Shown: positions 24,838-34,502, counted from the stretch's first letter. The stretch: DNA of 42,962 nucleotides from Gammaproteobacteria bacterium (GCA_024225395.1 JAAEMR010000128.1:1-42962), one strand, 5' to 3'. The notes: generated by a model from the sequence alone, not told the origin. Numbers and translations are program-made.

Positions 24838-26325
24838 ATGACCACACCCCAGACGACTGAATCCGCATACCAGCAATTTCTCAAAGAATACCCAGCATAC
24901 ACCCAGACTAGCATCATTGATGATCTGCGAAAAACAGAATACCAGCGTTTAGACCAGCAACAACAGTGTTATCTTGATTACACAGGCGGTGGTCTCTATG
25001 CAGAAAGCCAGTTAGATAAACATTTCGCCTTGCTTCGAAAAAATGTCTATGGCAATCCCCATTCTGCCAATCCCACCTCATTGGCTATGACCGAATTAGT
25101 TGAAGAAGCCCGTGCATATGTGATGCGCTATTTCAATGCTTCCACAGAAGAGTACATTGCTGTTTTTACACCTAATGCCAGTGGTGCGCTCAAACATGTC
25201 GGTGAATCTTACCCTTTTGCAACAGGCGGGCGTTATCTGCTCACCTATGACAATCATAACTCGGTGAATGGTATTCGTGAGTTTGCTAAAAGCAAAGGGG
25301 CCGAATGTACATATGCTCCCTTAACCGTTCCCGATTTACGTATGGATCAGGATAAACTAGAAGAACTGCTAGAAACAGCCGATCCCCAATATAACAATCT
25401 CTTTGCCTTTCCTGCTCAATCCAATTTTTCCGGTGTCAAGCATTCACTGGAACTGATTGAGCTGGCACATAGCAAGGGATGGGATGTGTTGCTCGATGCC
25501 GCTGCATTTGTGCCAGCCAATCGTCTTGATTTAAGTGTTGTTAAACCAGATTTTGTGGCTTTGTCCTTCTATAAGATGTTCGGCTACCCGACCGGAATTG
25601 GATTATTGCTGATTAACAAAAGGGTGCTCGATAAATTGCAACGTCCCTGGTTTGCAGGTGGCACGGTTAACTTTGCCAGTGTGCAGGGCAATGGATTTTA
25701 TTTAGCAAAAAATGAAGCTGCCTTTGAAGATGGCACGATTGATTACCTGGGGATTCCTGCGGTGAAAATTGGCTTACAGCATCTGGAACATATTGGTCTG
25801 GATGTTATTGCTGAACGTGTGCGTTGTCTTACAGGATGGCTACTTTCAAAGCTATATGAAATGAAACACAGTAACGGGCGTCCCATGATCAGGCTTTATG
25901 GGCCGACAAACACCGATAGGCGAGGTGGAACCATCACTCTTAACTTCTACGATCCTGATGAAACATTTCTCGATTATCGCCGTATTGAAGAACTCGCCAA
26001 TTACGAGAGTATATCCATTCGGACCGGTTGTTTTTGCAATCCTGGTGCGGGCGAACTTGCCGAAGGCTTAACTGCTGAAGATATGCGTACGGGTCTTGAA
26101 GAAGCTGCCGACATGACGCTTCCTCGTTTCATGCAACTCATTCAACACAAAGGTAGCAATAAAAGTGCAGGGGCGGTTCGAATCTCTGTGGGTATAGCTA
26201 CAAACTTTGCAGACATTGAAAAGTTCATCCAGTTTGTACGGACATTACGTGATAAAACAAGCCTCAATCTGGGCAAGGTCACATTTGATATTGAAAATTG
26301 TCGTGTCATTCGGGATGGATCTTAA
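24838..26325 (+). CDS. Class V aminotransferase / cysteine-desulfurase-like enzyme
   Basis: A 495-residue PLP enzyme of the class V family, resembling the N-terminal desulfurase part of molybdenum-cofactor sulfurase. Seen: CYLDYTGGGLYAESQ near residue 44, VYGNPHSANPTS, FTPNASGALKHVGE, the PLP-lysine region ALSFYKMFGYPTGIG, and a C-terminal RTGCFCNPGAGE loop with two cysteines placed like the sulfur-accepting Cys of sulfurases. No MOSC domain is attached. It likely mobilises sulfur or acts on an amino acid or related substrate; the substrate is unknown. It stands alone between EamA and the pyr operon, which it faces tail to tail. Confidence 0.85.
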   Translation: MTTPQTTESAYQQFLKEYPAYTQTSIIDDLRKTEYQRLDQQQQCYLDYTGGGLYAESQLDKHFALLRKNVYGNPHSANPTSLAMTELVEEARAYVMRYFNASTEEYIAVFTPNASGALKHVGESYPFATGGRYLLTYDNHNSVNGIREFAKSKGAECTYAPLTVPDLRMDQDKLEELLETADPQYNNLFAFPAQSNFSGVKHSLELIELAHSKGWDVLLDAAAFVPANRLDLSVVKPDFVALSFYKMFGYPTGIGLLLINKRVLDKLQRPWFAGGTVNFASVQGNGFYLAKNEAAFEDGTIDYLGIPAVKIGLQHLEHIGLDVIAERVRCLTGWLLSKLYEMKHSNGRPMIRLYGPTNTDRRGGTITLNFYDPDETFLDYRRIEELANYESISIRTGCFCNPGAGELAEGLTAEDMRTGLEEAADMTLPRFMQLIQHKGSNKSAGAVRISVGIATNFADIEKFIQFVRTLRDKTSLNLGKVTFDIENCRVIRDGS

Positions 26326-26445
26326 CGTGATGAGCTATTTTCTGATACTAACAGGAACGTCTGCTTAGTCCTGTGATTTACCTTGATGTTAGTCTCTACA
26401 GCCTGGTATTAAATACTTACTCGATGATGGATTACTTCAAATTAA

Positions 26446-27717
26446 TTACTCAATAATATTTCCAGCTACCATTGTGCTGGTTACCCGGGCTGAAAAATCC
26501 CATCCCTGAAAAGCTGTGTTTTTACCTGCAGACAGGAAATTTTTCGAGTCACATTGATAATGCCCCTGATTATCAACAATGATGATATCAGCCAGTTCGC
26601 CCGGTGCAATTTGTCCGCTGGGTAATGCAAAAATACTGGCGGGATTGTGGGTTAATTTATTGACGGCCTGTGATAGATCAAAAATACCTTCATCTACTAA
26701 CTTAAACAGTAAAGGAAGTAATGTGTCGAGTGCGCTGATTCCGGGTTCTGCTGATGGAAAAGGTTTTAATTTGGCATCGGCGTCATGTGGCTGATGATCT
26801 GAACAGATACAATCGATAGTGCCATCTGACAGGCCCTGGCGTAAAGCCGTTTTGTCTTGCTCACTGCGTAAGGGTGGAATGGTTAATTTATTCGAGTCAA
26901 AGTAATCGATGTCTCGATCAATTAAAAATAACTGGTGCATACTGACATCGGCAGTCACCGGTAAACCATCCTTTTTTGCCTGACGAATCATATCAACTGA
27001 ACGTGCGCAGGACAGTTGTCCAAAATGAGTGGTTGCCCCCGTTTGCGCCACCAGTTCGATATCTTTGGCCAGCGCTGCGGTTTCCGCTGCTTCGGGAATA
27101 GTGGGTAATCCGAGTCTTGTGGCAAGAGCACCTTCGTGGGCGCAACCGTTAGCGTAAAGTGCATGGTCAAAAGGCTGAATGACTACCAGGATATTTTGCC
27201 CGGCGGCATATTCCATGGCTCGTCGTTGTACCAGGTTGTTGGTAAAAGGTTTCAGAGCATTACTTAAGGCAACGCAACCAGCCCTCTTTAAGGTACCCAT
27301 GTTGCTCAGGTGTTCACCATTCAGTTTTTTGGTGATGGCACCGATGGTGTAAATATGGCAGCGGTTACCTGCTTTTTGATTACTGTGATGAATTTGCTCT
27401 ACGATGGCTGAATTATCGGTAATGGGTTTTGAATCGGGTGGAATACACAGGCTGGTTATGCCGTTGAGTGCGGCAGCTCTGGTTTCAGAAGCAATGCTGG
27501 CCTTGTTGGTAAAACCGGGTTCTCTGACCCTGCATTGAATGTCGATAAGACCGGGTAAAACCAGCTGGTTACTGGCATCGATAACTTTATCTGCAATGTA
27601 TCCATCCGGTTTATCACCTGTCGCGATGATGAGCTGATTGTCGATGAAAACATCGGTAACTTCATCAATCTGTGTTGCCGGATTGATCAGGCGGCCCTGT
27701 TGGATATGAATTTTCAT
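26446..27717 (-). CDS. pyrC': Non-catalytic dihydroorotase-like protein PyrC' (PyrX)
   Basis: A 423-residue amidohydrolase-fold protein directly downstream of pyrB (4-base overlap). In an active class I dihydroorotase the metal-binding motif is DxHxHxREPG; here it is [10 protein letters not shown], with both His replaced (Gln61, Arg63). The HCED-type site is also changed ([10 protein letters not shown]). The later CSDHQPHD motif is kept. Loss of ligands predicts no catalysis. In Pseudomonas the equivalent inactive protein is needed for assembly of aspartate transcarbamoylase, and the same role is likely here. A separate active dihydroorotase should exist elsewhere in the genome. Confidence 0.92.
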   Translation of the reverse strand: MKIHIQQGRLINPATQIDEVTDVFIDNQLIIATGDKPDGYIADKVIDASNQLVLPGLIDIQCRVREPGFTNKASIASETRAAALNGITSLCIPPDSKPITDNSAIVEQIHHSNQKAGNRCHIYTIGAITKKLNGEHLSNMGTLKRAGCVALSNALKPFTNNLVQRRAMEYAAGQNILVVIQPFDHALYANGCAHEGALATRLGLPTIPEAAETAALAKDIELVAQTGATTHFGQLSCARSVDMIRQAKKDGLPVTADVSMHQLFLIDRDIDYFDSNKLTIPPLRSEQDKTALRQGLSDGTIDCICSDHQPHDADAKLKPFPSAEPGISALDTLLPLLFKLVDEGIFDLSQAVNKLTHNPASIFALPSGQIAPGELADIIIVDNQGHYQCDSKNFLSAGKNTAFQGWDFSARVTSTMVAGNIIE

Positions 27718-28679
27718 CTGGACTCCGGCTGTGATGCTATCATCGACATGACGGCCATGCGCACTGCGATACCATAAGTCACCTGTTGTAATATGACAGA
27801 CTGGTTGCCATCCATCACCGAAGATTCAATTTCTATGCCACGATTGGCGGGTCCAGGGTGCATGATAATGGCGTCGGGTTTGGCCAGTTTTACTCTGTCG
27901 GGTGTCAGCCCGAATTGACGGAAATATTCCTGCTCACTGGGTAGCAGCGCGCCGGTCATGCGTTCTTTTTGTAGCCTCAGCATGATCACTACGTCTACGT
28001 CTTTAAGACCTTCGTCGAGGTCATGGTAAACCTGAACCCCCAGGGTTTCTGTATATTCGGGTAATAAGGTTCGGGGTGCTATGACTCTGACCTGCCCGGT
28101 ATTTAAAACATTTAAAGCATGAATTTGTGATCGGGCAACACGCGAGTGCTTGATATCTCCGACGATGGCGACGGACAAATTTTCAAACGTTTGTTTATGC
28201 CTGCGTATGGTAAACATATCCAGCATCGCCTGAGTCGGGTGAGAGTGCTGCCCATCGCCTGCATTTAATACACTGACGCCGGGTTTTACGTGCTGGGCAA
28301 AAAAGTGAGCACTGCCACTGTCCTGATGACGAATGACAAACATGTCGATTTGCATGGCTTCAAGGTTATGCAGCGTATCGAGTAATGATTCACCTTTAAC
28401 CGCTGATGATGTTTTGATGTCGAGGCTGAGAATGTCTGCAGATAATCGCTGTGCGGCCAGTTCAAATGTAGCGCGTGTTCGGGTGCTGGCTTCGAAAAAA
28501 AGGTTGGCGACGGTTTTACCGCGTAAAATAGGCACCTTCTTGATGCTGCGATCGGTCACCGAGGTAAAAGATTCTGCAGTATCCAGAATGTCGGTGAGTA
28601 TTGCCTTGTTTAAACCTTCGATACTGAGGAAATGTTTCAATTTCCCATCTTTTGTCAGTTGAAGGTTATTTGATGTCAT
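27714..28679 (-). CDS. pyrB: Aspartate carbamoyltransferase catalytic subunit
   Basis: A 321-residue enzyme joining carbamoyl phosphate and aspartate to make carbamoyl aspartate, the committed step of pyrimidine synthesis. The carbamoyl-phosphate motif [15 protein letters not shown] is clear, followed by [14 protein letters not shown] and [12 protein letters not shown]. It overlaps pyrR by 4 bases upstream and pyrC' by 4 bases downstream, giving a tightly coupled pyrR-pyrB-pyrC' operon. There is no pyrI regulatory gene, consistent with the Pseudomonas-type class with PyrC'. Confidence 0.97.
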   Translation of the reverse strand: MTSNNLQLTKDGKLKHFLSIEGLNKAILTDILDTAESFTSVTDRSIKKVPILRGKTVANLFFEASTRTRATFELAAQRLSADILSLDIKTSSAVKGESLLDTLHNLEAMQIDMFVIRHQDSGSAHFFAQHVKPGVSVLNAGDGQHSHPTQAMLDMFTIRRHKQTFENLSVAIVGDIKHSRVARSQIHALNVLNTGQVRVIAPRTLLPEYTETLGVQVYHDLDEGLKDVDVVIMLRLQKERMTGALLPSEQEYFRQFGLTPDRVKLAKPDAIIMHPGPANRGIEIESSVMDGNQSVILQQVTYGIAVRMAVMSMIASQPESR

Positions 28680-29182
28680 AGTTGTGATTTATTCTTCTGA
28701 ATACTGAGGGTTAGTGAGTCTGTTCCTTCAAGCTTTATCTGTTCATCATCGACCAAATCGATAGTTTGAGCGACATAGTCTGCCTGAATCGGGAGTTCCC
28801 TGCCTCCCCGGTCAACCAGAATGGCCAGTAGAATTTTTTCAGGACGTCCATAGTCGAAAAGTTCATTCATTGCCGCGCGGACAGTACGGCCGGAGTACAG
28901 AACATCATCTACCAGGATAATAGTTTTACCATCGATATTGGTGGGTAGACTGGAAGGTTTGACCGTTGGGTGCAGGCCGGTTTTGGTGAAGTCATCACGA
29001 TAAAAAGTGATGTTCAGTTTGCCCAGTTCGGTTTCAGGGTTGAGGTTTTCATACAGTGATTTAGCGATTAGATATCCACCGGTTTCAATGCCAACAATAA
29101 TGGGCTGATCAGCTGTGGAAAATAAAGGCGCCAGTGATTTGGTAAGCTGCTGAATCAGCTCGTTAACGGATAAATTGGTCAC
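28676..29182 (-). CDS. pyrR: PyrR bifunctional pyrimidine regulator / uracil phosphoribosyltransferase
   Basis: A 168-residue phosphoribosyltransferase-fold protein. The PRPP-binding motif is [19 protein letters not shown], with [12 protein letters not shown] near the start and a [19 protein letters not shown] block. In Gram-positive bacteria PyrR is an RNA-binding attenuator; in proteobacteria its regulatory mode is less clear. The start appears to be GTG at 29182, since no ATG fits. It is the first gene of the pyr operon. Confidence 0.93.
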   Translation of the reverse strand: MTNLSVNELIQQLTKSLAPLFSTADQPIIVGIETGGYLIAKSLYENLNPETELGKLNITFYRDDFTKTGLHPTVKPSSLPTNIDGKTIILVDDVLYSGRTVRAAMNELFDYGRPEKILLAILVDRGGRELPIQADYVAQTIDLVDDEQIKLEGTDSLTLSIQKNKSQL

Positions 29183-29212
29183 TCGTTGATGCTTGGTTTT
29201 TAAATTAAACGT

Positions 29213-29221
29213 TTTATAGCA
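29213..29221 (-). promoter_or_regulatory. Candidate extended -10 promoter of pyrR-pyrB-pyrC'
   Basis: On the minus strand TGCTATAAA fits an extended -10 (TGnTATAAT-like), ending 31 bases before the GTG of pyrR. A possible -35, TTGATG, lies at 29239-29244 but with a 20-base spacing, longer than usual. The leader is short, which argues against a long PyrR attenuator here. Confidence 0.4.
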
Positions 29222-29306
29222 TAAGACAGCATATTTCTCATCAATTTTGAATTTAACTTATGCAATTATGGGCACGAGTTGATAGATGCTCAGGCCGTAT
29301 CTAATT

Positions 29307-30737
29307 TCATATCATGCTTTTTTCTTTACGACTAACCCGGATCAGGCGAATCAGGAGCCAGAAGGCGGCATGGGACAGACCGGCAATTAAACCGATCCAG
29401 AAACCTGCTGCCCCCATGGCAGGTAACAACCAGTCTGTAAAGGTCAGGATGTATCCGAGTGGAACACCGATGACCCAGAAAGATAACAACATGATAATCA
29501 TCGGGATTCTGGTGTCTTTAAAGCCTCGCAAAGCACTAATAATGTTGACCTGCAACACATCGGCTATCTGAAATATGGCTCCGAACCATAATAGTTTTAC
29601 CGCCGTGTCGAGAACCTCAGGTTCGCTGCTATAAAAACCGGTGATGAATTCTCTATTGTTCATCAACAGCAGGGCAAAACTCAGAGCTATGGTGAGTGCC
29701 ATGAAAATGGAACTGCGGGCAACCAGGCTAGCGCATTCGGGTTGACCTGCCCCGATTAAAAAGCTGATGCGTAAGGTGAGTGCCATGCCGAGGCTTAGCG
29801 GTACCATGAATAAAACGCTGACAATATTCAGTGCAATCTGGTGTCCAGCAATGATGGTTGAACCGAGTGGAGCAAGCAGCAAGGCTATGACTGAAAACAT
29901 AATGGCTTCTACAAAAATGGTAAAACCGATGGGAATGCCCAGGCGTAACAATTCCATCATGTGCACCTTTTGTAGTCGAATTCGATGTGACCATAAACGG
30001 AACTGTTTAAAAGCGCTAGCACGGTGCAGGTAAAGAAGTAATGCCATTAAACTAACCCAGTTTGAGATGGCGGTCGCCCATCCGCAGCCAATACCACCCA
30101 TGGCAGGCATACCCAGCTTTCCAAAAATGAAAATGTAATTGAGAGGGGTGTTGATAGAAACAGAAATTAATGTGAAAACCATGATGATACGTGTGTGACC
30201 AAGACCATCGGTTAAACCACGCAATGCAATAATGAGCAATATTGCAGGAATGCCCCAGGAAAAAGCAAACAGGTAACCGCTGGTGATCTGGGCCGGTCGA
30301 GTATCCAGTTGCAGTAGTATAAGTAGAGGATTAAGGTTGTTCAGAATCAGCATTGACGTTACTGCTGCAAACAATGCAAAAAAGATTCCATGCCAGGCTA
30401 TTGGCATTATTCGATGATACTGTTTTGCACCATTGAAACCGGATATTAGTGGCTGTTGAGCATTTAATACACCAAGTACAAACAGAAAAATCGGTATCCA
30501 TAAACTGGTACCAATAGCCACACCTGTCAGATCATCTGCGCTGGCTCTGCCGGCCATCAACGTGTCGATAACCCCGTTTGTTATTTGAGCCAGCTGTGCT
30601 ATCAGAATGGGGATGCCGAGTTGTGCAATGGTCTTCCACTCAGTCTGGTACCTTTTTAGCAGACTTCCTTTTTCAAGAGCGACAGGCTGATGGGTTTCAT
30701 CGATTACCTGAGGTGAAATTTTTTGTTCAGTTTCCAT
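29307..30737 (-). CDS. MATE family multidrug/sodium efflux transporter
   Basis: A 476-residue inner-membrane protein with about twelve hydrophobic helices in two MatE repeats. The early block LGIPILIAQLAQITNGVIDTLMAGR and the repeat-2 start LRLGIPIGFTIFVEAIMFSV match NorM-type transporters. It would export cationic drugs or metabolites using Na+ or H+ gradients. I place the start at ATG 30737; the frame extends two TTG codons upstream. It overlaps the DUF1330 stop by 11 bases, suggesting coupled translation. Confidence 0.93.
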   Translation of the reverse strand: METEQKISPQVIDETHQPVALEKGSLLKRYQTEWKTIAQLGIPILIAQLAQITNGVIDTLMAGRASADDLTGVAIGTSLWIPIFLFVLGVLNAQQPLISGFNGAKQYHRIMPIAWHGIFFALFAAVTSMLILNNLNPLLILLQLDTRPAQITSGYLFAFSWGIPAILLIIALRGLTDGLGHTRIIMVFTLISVSINTPLNYIFIFGKLGMPAMGGIGCGWATAISNWVSLMALLLYLHRASAFKQFRLWSHRIRLQKVHMMELLRLGIPIGFTIFVEAIMFSVIALLLAPLGSTIIAGHQIALNIVSVLFMVPLSLGMALTLRISFLIGAGQPECASLVARSSIFMALTIALSFALLLMNNREFITGFYSSEPEVLDTAVKLLWFGAIFQIADVLQVNIISALRGFKDTRIPMIIMLLSFWVIGVPLGYILTFTDWLLPAMGAAGFWIGLIAGLSHAAFWLLIRLIRVSRKEKSMI

Positions 30738-31017
30738 CAACAATAAACAGGGTGCACTGAGCGTTGTTTTGTCGGAGTGGTTTCACCGGGGCATACTCTT
30801 CTGAATCAACAAAAGCAAGAGCTGCCTGTCTATCTGGAAACTCGATAATGACTATCCGTGAGGGTGACCACAGGTCTGTTTCCAGTATATCCAGATGTCC
30901 ACCTCGTGCGCGGTAAACGCCACCGAATTTCTCGGCTATGGGTTTCGCCAGTTTTTTATATTGTTCATAGGTGGTTGCATTTTCTATTTGTGTATCGACG
31001 ATTAGGAAAGCGCTCAT
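30727..31017 (-). CDS. DUF1330 family protein
   Basis: A 96-residue small protein of the dimeric alpha/beta barrel DUF1330 family. Landmarks are AFLIVDTQIENATTYEQY, the GGVYRARGGHLDILE block, and IVIEFPDRQAALAFVDSEEY. No catalytic role is firmly known. It overlaps the MATE gene start by 11 bases and starts 37 bases downstream of the thioredoxin/TPR gene in the same direction. Confidence 0.9.
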   Translation of the reverse strand: MSAFLIVDTQIENATTYEQYKKLAKPIAEKFGGVYRARGGHLDILETDLWSPSRIVIIEFPDRQAALAFVDSEEYAPVKPLRQNNAQCTLFIVDGN

Positions 31018-31054
31018 ATTTTATCTCCTGAACAGGTAGTGAAGTGTAAAGTGG

Positions 31055-32593
31055 TTAAATAAATTCCTGATAAAACTTTTCACAACCAGATTTATAAATA
31101 TCTTTGATGGATTGAGAGCATCTTTTCAGTCCCTGTGTTTTTAAGGTTTCAACCCAGATAGTTTCGTTGTTTTTCTTTGCCCACTTATTGGTACTTTTTT
31201 TAACTGATAATAACACTCGATAATTTCGTCCGAAAAAGCTATCACTCATGTTGGTGTATTTACCCAGTAATGTCCCCACGTGTGATTTGATGGATTGCGT
31301 GTCATCCGGGTTTAGGTCTATTAAGTTACGCACATAACTTCCGTACCATTGTAATTTTGTGGCGGGTCCTTTTGCAGCTTTATAGGCTTTTTCGTACCAC
31401 TCCAGTGCTTTGACAGGGTTACCCTGTTGCTTTTCAAAATAACCCAGCGTAGACATTAAATAATGAGGGTTGCTGGTGATTTTTATTTCACTTTCCAGCA
31501 TTTCTTTAGCCTGCTTTTGCATTCCATATTTGAACAGTAAATAACTGGCATCACTGACCAGTGCTTCACGGGCTTTCGGGTCTTTAGTTTGTGGAAGTGT
31601 TTTTGAGGTGTAGTTTGTTAACTGGGTTTTATCGTCCTGTTCCAGCTTGATATCAAAATTTTCTTCTAAATCTATAGACGGGAAAAAGGTGGCATAGTAG
31701 CGATCAAAAGGAAGTGACTTTATATTTCGATATTCACGCATTTTATAAACATAAAGATTTATAAAGCTCTGGCGTTCACTGGTCTGATTTTTTTCAGGGT
31801 TTTCGGTCAGGTGTTTGACCAGGCTGTCACCTGAATAAGCCAGGCTCATCATCGTGGCCTTTAACAGCTCGGGAGTGGTGAGAATATCTTCAAGCCTGGA
31901 TTTATACTTTTCCCGATCGGATTTTGAAAGTTGTTGTTCCTCTGTTAATGATTCCAGTTTGATGCTCAGGGCTGCCATGAAAATGAGAGCTCTTGTTTTA
32001 TTCAGGCCGGTATTTTTGAGTTTATCTTCCAGCTGAAATAGTTGGGCTGAATATTCATCAGCTTTGTCACTCACGTCTTTGTCCTGTGACCAGGAGTAGG
32101 TGGCCAGTGATTGAATTTTCCGAGGGTCAATACTGTCAGATGAAATAGCTTGCGCTAGAACTTCAGATACCGGGTTCCAGACATTTTTGGTGTAGTTCAT
32201 GGTGCTCACCAGGTCCGCTATTGAATTACCGGGTGAAAGCCTTAGAACTTCTTTTCCTGCCGGGGATAAAATCATCAGGGTGGGGTAACCCATCACCTTT
32301 AAATTTGTGCCCCATTTTTGTGCTTCCTCGGTATCCCCATCCAGATAGACCGGGATGTAATGTTTAGTGGACTGAATAAATTGAGGGTCTTTAAATATTG
32401 TTGACTTAACCACATTACAGGGTGGACACCAGACGGCTCCCCAGTATACAAAAACAGGCAGGTTTTGAGTTTTAGCCTGTTGCAGTGCCGCTGGCATGCC
32501 CGATTTGTACCAGGCTATTTCAGTTTTAGCTGCTACCGTAGAAATAGAAACGAAAAACAGGACTAAAATTGATATGAACTGAGTTCGGTTCAT
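31055..32593 (-). CDS. Exported thioredoxin-fold protein with helical-repeat C-terminus
   Basis: A 512-residue protein. The signal peptide (ISILVLFFVSISTVAA) ends near residue 22. A thioredoxin-like domain follows with WGAVWCPPCN (Cys56 and Cys59) and a cis-Pro loop in VMGYPTLMIL. The remaining about 370 residues are helical, with a TPR-like stretch near residues 380-430 (KALEWYEKAYKAAKG). A CPPC motif suggests a periplasmic thiol reductase or disulfide-handling role, with the helical part perhaps binding a partner. It sits between ruvX and DUF1330, a position not present in the Pseudomonas layout I recall. Confidence 0.82.
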   Translation of the reverse strand: MNRTQFISILVLFFVSISTVAAKTEIAWYKSGMPAALQQAKTQNLPVFVYWGAVWCPPCNVVKSTIFKDPQFIQSTKHYIPVYLDGDTEEAQKWGTNLKVMGYPTLMILSPAGKEVLRLSPGNSIADLVSTMNYTKNVWNPVSEVLAQAISSDSIDPRKIQSLATYSWSQDKDVSDKADEYSAQLFQLEDKLKNTGLNKTRALIFMAALSIKLESLTEEQQLSKSDREKYKSRLEDILTTPELLKATMMSLAYSGDSLVKHLTENPEKNQTSERQSFINLYVYKMREYRNIKSLPFDRYYATFFPSIDLEENFDIKLEQDDKTQLTNYTSKTLPQTKDPKAREALVSDASYLLFKYGMQKQAKEMLESEIKITSNPHYLMSTLGYFEKQQGNPVKALEWYEKAYKAAKGPATKLQWYGSYVRNLIDLNPDDTQSIKSHVGTLLGKYTNMSDSFFGRNYRVLLSVKKSTNKWAKKNNETIWVETLKTQGLKRCSQSIKDIYKSGCEKFYQEFI

Positions 32594-32624
32594 GGGGTAT
32601 CCCCTCTTTAAGGTTTTAATTATT

Positions 32625-33044
32625 CTATTGCTGATTTAACCATGTTTCAGTGATCAGTACCGCTGCGATACAATCAATATCCTGCTTATCGATTTTTTTG
32701 TGTGCACTTTGTTCGATAATTTGCCAGGCTTCGCGAGTGGTTAATCGTTCATCAATTAATTCTGTTTTAATGTGAAAGCGGCCTTCCAGTTGTCTGCTGA
32801 AGCGTTTGGCCTTTTCCGTCATGGGGGATTCAATATCCCGCATGCTGGTCGGCAGGCCAATAATGAGTTTTTCAGGTAACCAGGTCTTGATCAACTTTTC
32901 GATAGTTTGCCAGTCGGGTTTATTGTTAATAACTCGAACCCCTTGAAGCGGGGATGCCGTGCTGGTCTGTGTTTGACCAATGGCAGTTCCTATCCAGCTG
33001 GTTCCAAAATCGAAACCAATGACTGATATATTTGATTCAGGCAT
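32625..33044 (-). CDS. ruvX: RuvX/YqgF, RNase H-like Holliday junction resolvase
   Basis: A 139-residue RNase H-fold nuclease. VIGFDFGTSWIGTAIG near the start carries the first catalytic Asp; IIGLPTSMRDIESPMTEKAKRF and ELIDERLTTREA are the remaining family motifs. YqgF proteins take part in pre-16S rRNA 5' end maturation and/or junction resolution. I place the start at ATG 33044, which gives MPESNISVIGFDFG; a longer frame upstream adds 48 residues unlike the family. It overlaps algH by 8 bases, matching the usual algH-yqgF pair. Confidence 0.93.
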   Translation of the reverse strand: MPESNISVIGFDFGTSWIGTAIGQTQTSTASPLQGVRVINNKPDWQTIEKLIKTWLPEKLIIGLPTSMRDIESPMTEKAKRFSRQLEGRFHIKTELIDERLTTREAWQIIEQSAHKKIDKQDIDCIAAVLITETWLNQQ

Positions 33045-33597
33045 TGCCAGTGGTTGGAGAGAGTTTATCCAGTTTAAATCCCAGCTGGTCGAAAGCCATT
33101 TGCCACTTGTGGTCGATATTTTCGTTGAAAGTAATATTTTCAGAAGACTGGGCGGTGAGCCAGGAATTGTGTTGTAACTCCTGTTCAAGTTGGCCGGCAG
33201 ACCAGCCGGAAAAACCCAGTAAGACTAAAAAATGTTCCGGGCCTTCATCATTAGCTATGGCTTCAATAATGTCTTTTGAACTGGTCAGGCAGGTACCCGG
33301 CCCAACCTGTATGGTTTTTTCCCATTTTGATAGAGGGGTGTGTAACACAAAACCCTGTTGCAGATTAACTGGACCACCAATGAAAACAGGTAACTCGCGA
33401 ATGCTTTGAGTGCTGCAGTTTATGTCAAGCTGATCAAGAACTTCACCAAGATTTTGATCTGCAAGATGATTGACCACCATGCCCATGCTGCCATCTTTAC
33501 TGTGGTCGCACATGTACACCATACTGGATGCGAACAGGGGATCTTTAATGCTGGGCGTTGCCAGCAGGTATTGATTGTTCAGGTTATTTTCAATCAT
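33037..33597 (-). CDS. algH: YqgE/AlgH family protein
   Basis: A 186-residue protein. The typical start QYLLATPSIKDPLFASSMVYMC, GSMGMVVNHLADQNLGEVL and VFIGGPVNLQQGFVLHTP are all present. The function is not settled; in P. aeruginosa AlgH affects regulation of alginate and virulence traits. It shares 4 bases with tonB upstream (ATGA) and 8 bases with ruvX downstream, so it is part of a tonB-algH-ruvX operon. Confidence 0.95.
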   Translation of the reverse strand: MIENNLNNQYLLATPSIKDPLFASSMVYMCDHSKDGSMGMVVNHLADQNLGEVLDQLDINCSTQSIRELPVFIGGPVNLQQGFVLHTPLSKWEKTIQVGPGTCLTSSKDIIEAIANDEGPEHFLVLLGFSGWSAGQLEQELQHNSWLTAQSSENITFNENIDHKWQMAFDQLGFKLDKLSPTTGNA

Positions 33598-34502
33598 CCG
33601 GGTGCTCCATTTAAGTTTCCATCGGTGGTGAGCTTATTAGACTTGAACTCCCAGGTGCGTACGATGACGATCTGGTCGGCTTTATCGCGCAGTTTAGCCG
33701 GAAAAGCTGCAAAGGGTCCTGCCAGGTTGACTATTCGCCTGGCTGCCTGATCGAGAATGCTGTAGCCGGATTCCCTCGAAACCTTAATGTTGAGGATTTT
33801 CCCGTTTGAATTTATGCGTACATTTAACCTCAGGCTACCATTGATTTTTTTGATTTCGGCTTCAGCGGGATAATTCAAATTACCGATATGTTCAATTTTA
33901 CTAACCCACTGGGCGAGATAACCCGCTTCTACGGCTTCTTTGGTACTGGCCGTTAAGGTGATTTCACGCGGACGTTTTGCATAAGCCTGGGTAATTTTCA
34001 GAATTTCAGCTTGTAGACTGGCTATATCCTGCCGCTGTTGCTGGACGGAGATGACATTGCTGTTTTTGTTTTTGGTACGATCTGATTTTTTCGTTTTAGC
34101 TATTTTTTGCGCAGACTCACGATTATTGATGTAATAGATTTCATTTGGTTTCATCTCGTTAGCGACTTTCTGAGATTGAATACGATCAGATAAACCTTGC
34201 TGATTTAGCGGGGTAGGCGCTGAAACCGGTGCGCCGGGGCGGGCTTTCTCTTCCTGGTTACCCCCGCCTGTTTGATTTGACTGGGCGAGGTAGTCTGCTT
34301 CATCAGGTTGCTCTGTGCTTTCGGTGTTGGCCAGAATAATATCCAGGCTTGGAATAGATTCAGACTGATTGGCGGCAGAGCTGGTGAAACCAACGCCCAG
34401 TATAAAAATAACGTGTAATGCCAGGGCCATGAACAGGGTGAAGCCCAGACGATCGTTAGCGCCAATTTTTGCAGGTCTGGGAAGTTGCCGGGTTTCTGTC
34501 AT
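33594..34502 (-). CDS. tonB: TonB-family energy transducer
   Basis: A 302-residue protein with a single N-terminal membrane helix (LGFTLFMALALHVIFILGVGF), a long polar linker with Gln-rich parts (QQQRQDIASLQAEIL), and a C-terminal TonB domain (NLNYPAEAEIKKINGSLRLNV, SGYSILDQAARRIV). It should connect the inner-membrane ExbBD motor to outer-membrane receptors. The linker lacks long Pro-Glu/Pro-Lys runs. I prefer ATG 34502 to an in-frame TTG 7 codons earlier. exbB/exbD are not in the window. The position between gshB and algH matches P. aeruginosa. Confidence 0.9.
   Translation of the reverse strand: MTETRQLPRPAKIGANDRLGFTLFMALALHVIFILGVGFTSSAANQSESIPSLDIILANTESTEQPDEADYLAQSNQTGGGNQEEKARPGAPVSAPTPLNQQGLSDRIQSQKVANEMKPNEIYYINNRESAQKIAKTKKSDRTKNKNSNVISVQQQRQDIASLQAEILKITQAYAKRPREITLTASTKEAVEAGYLAQWVSKIEHIGNLNYPAEAEIKKINGSLRLNVRINSNGKILNIKVSRESGYSILDQAARRIVNLAGPFAAFPAKLRDKADQIVIVRTWEFKSNKLTTDGNLNGAPG

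Noticed and set aside
24615-24917. Minus-strand open frame with a hydrophobic stretch upstream of the aminotransferase
   Set aside because: It overlaps the aminotransferase start, has no ribosome binding site, and shows no recognised family.
26351-26374. Terminator after the class V aminotransferase gene (ACAGGA ... TCCTGT)
   Set aside because: The 6-bp stem has a long 12-base loop and no U-run.
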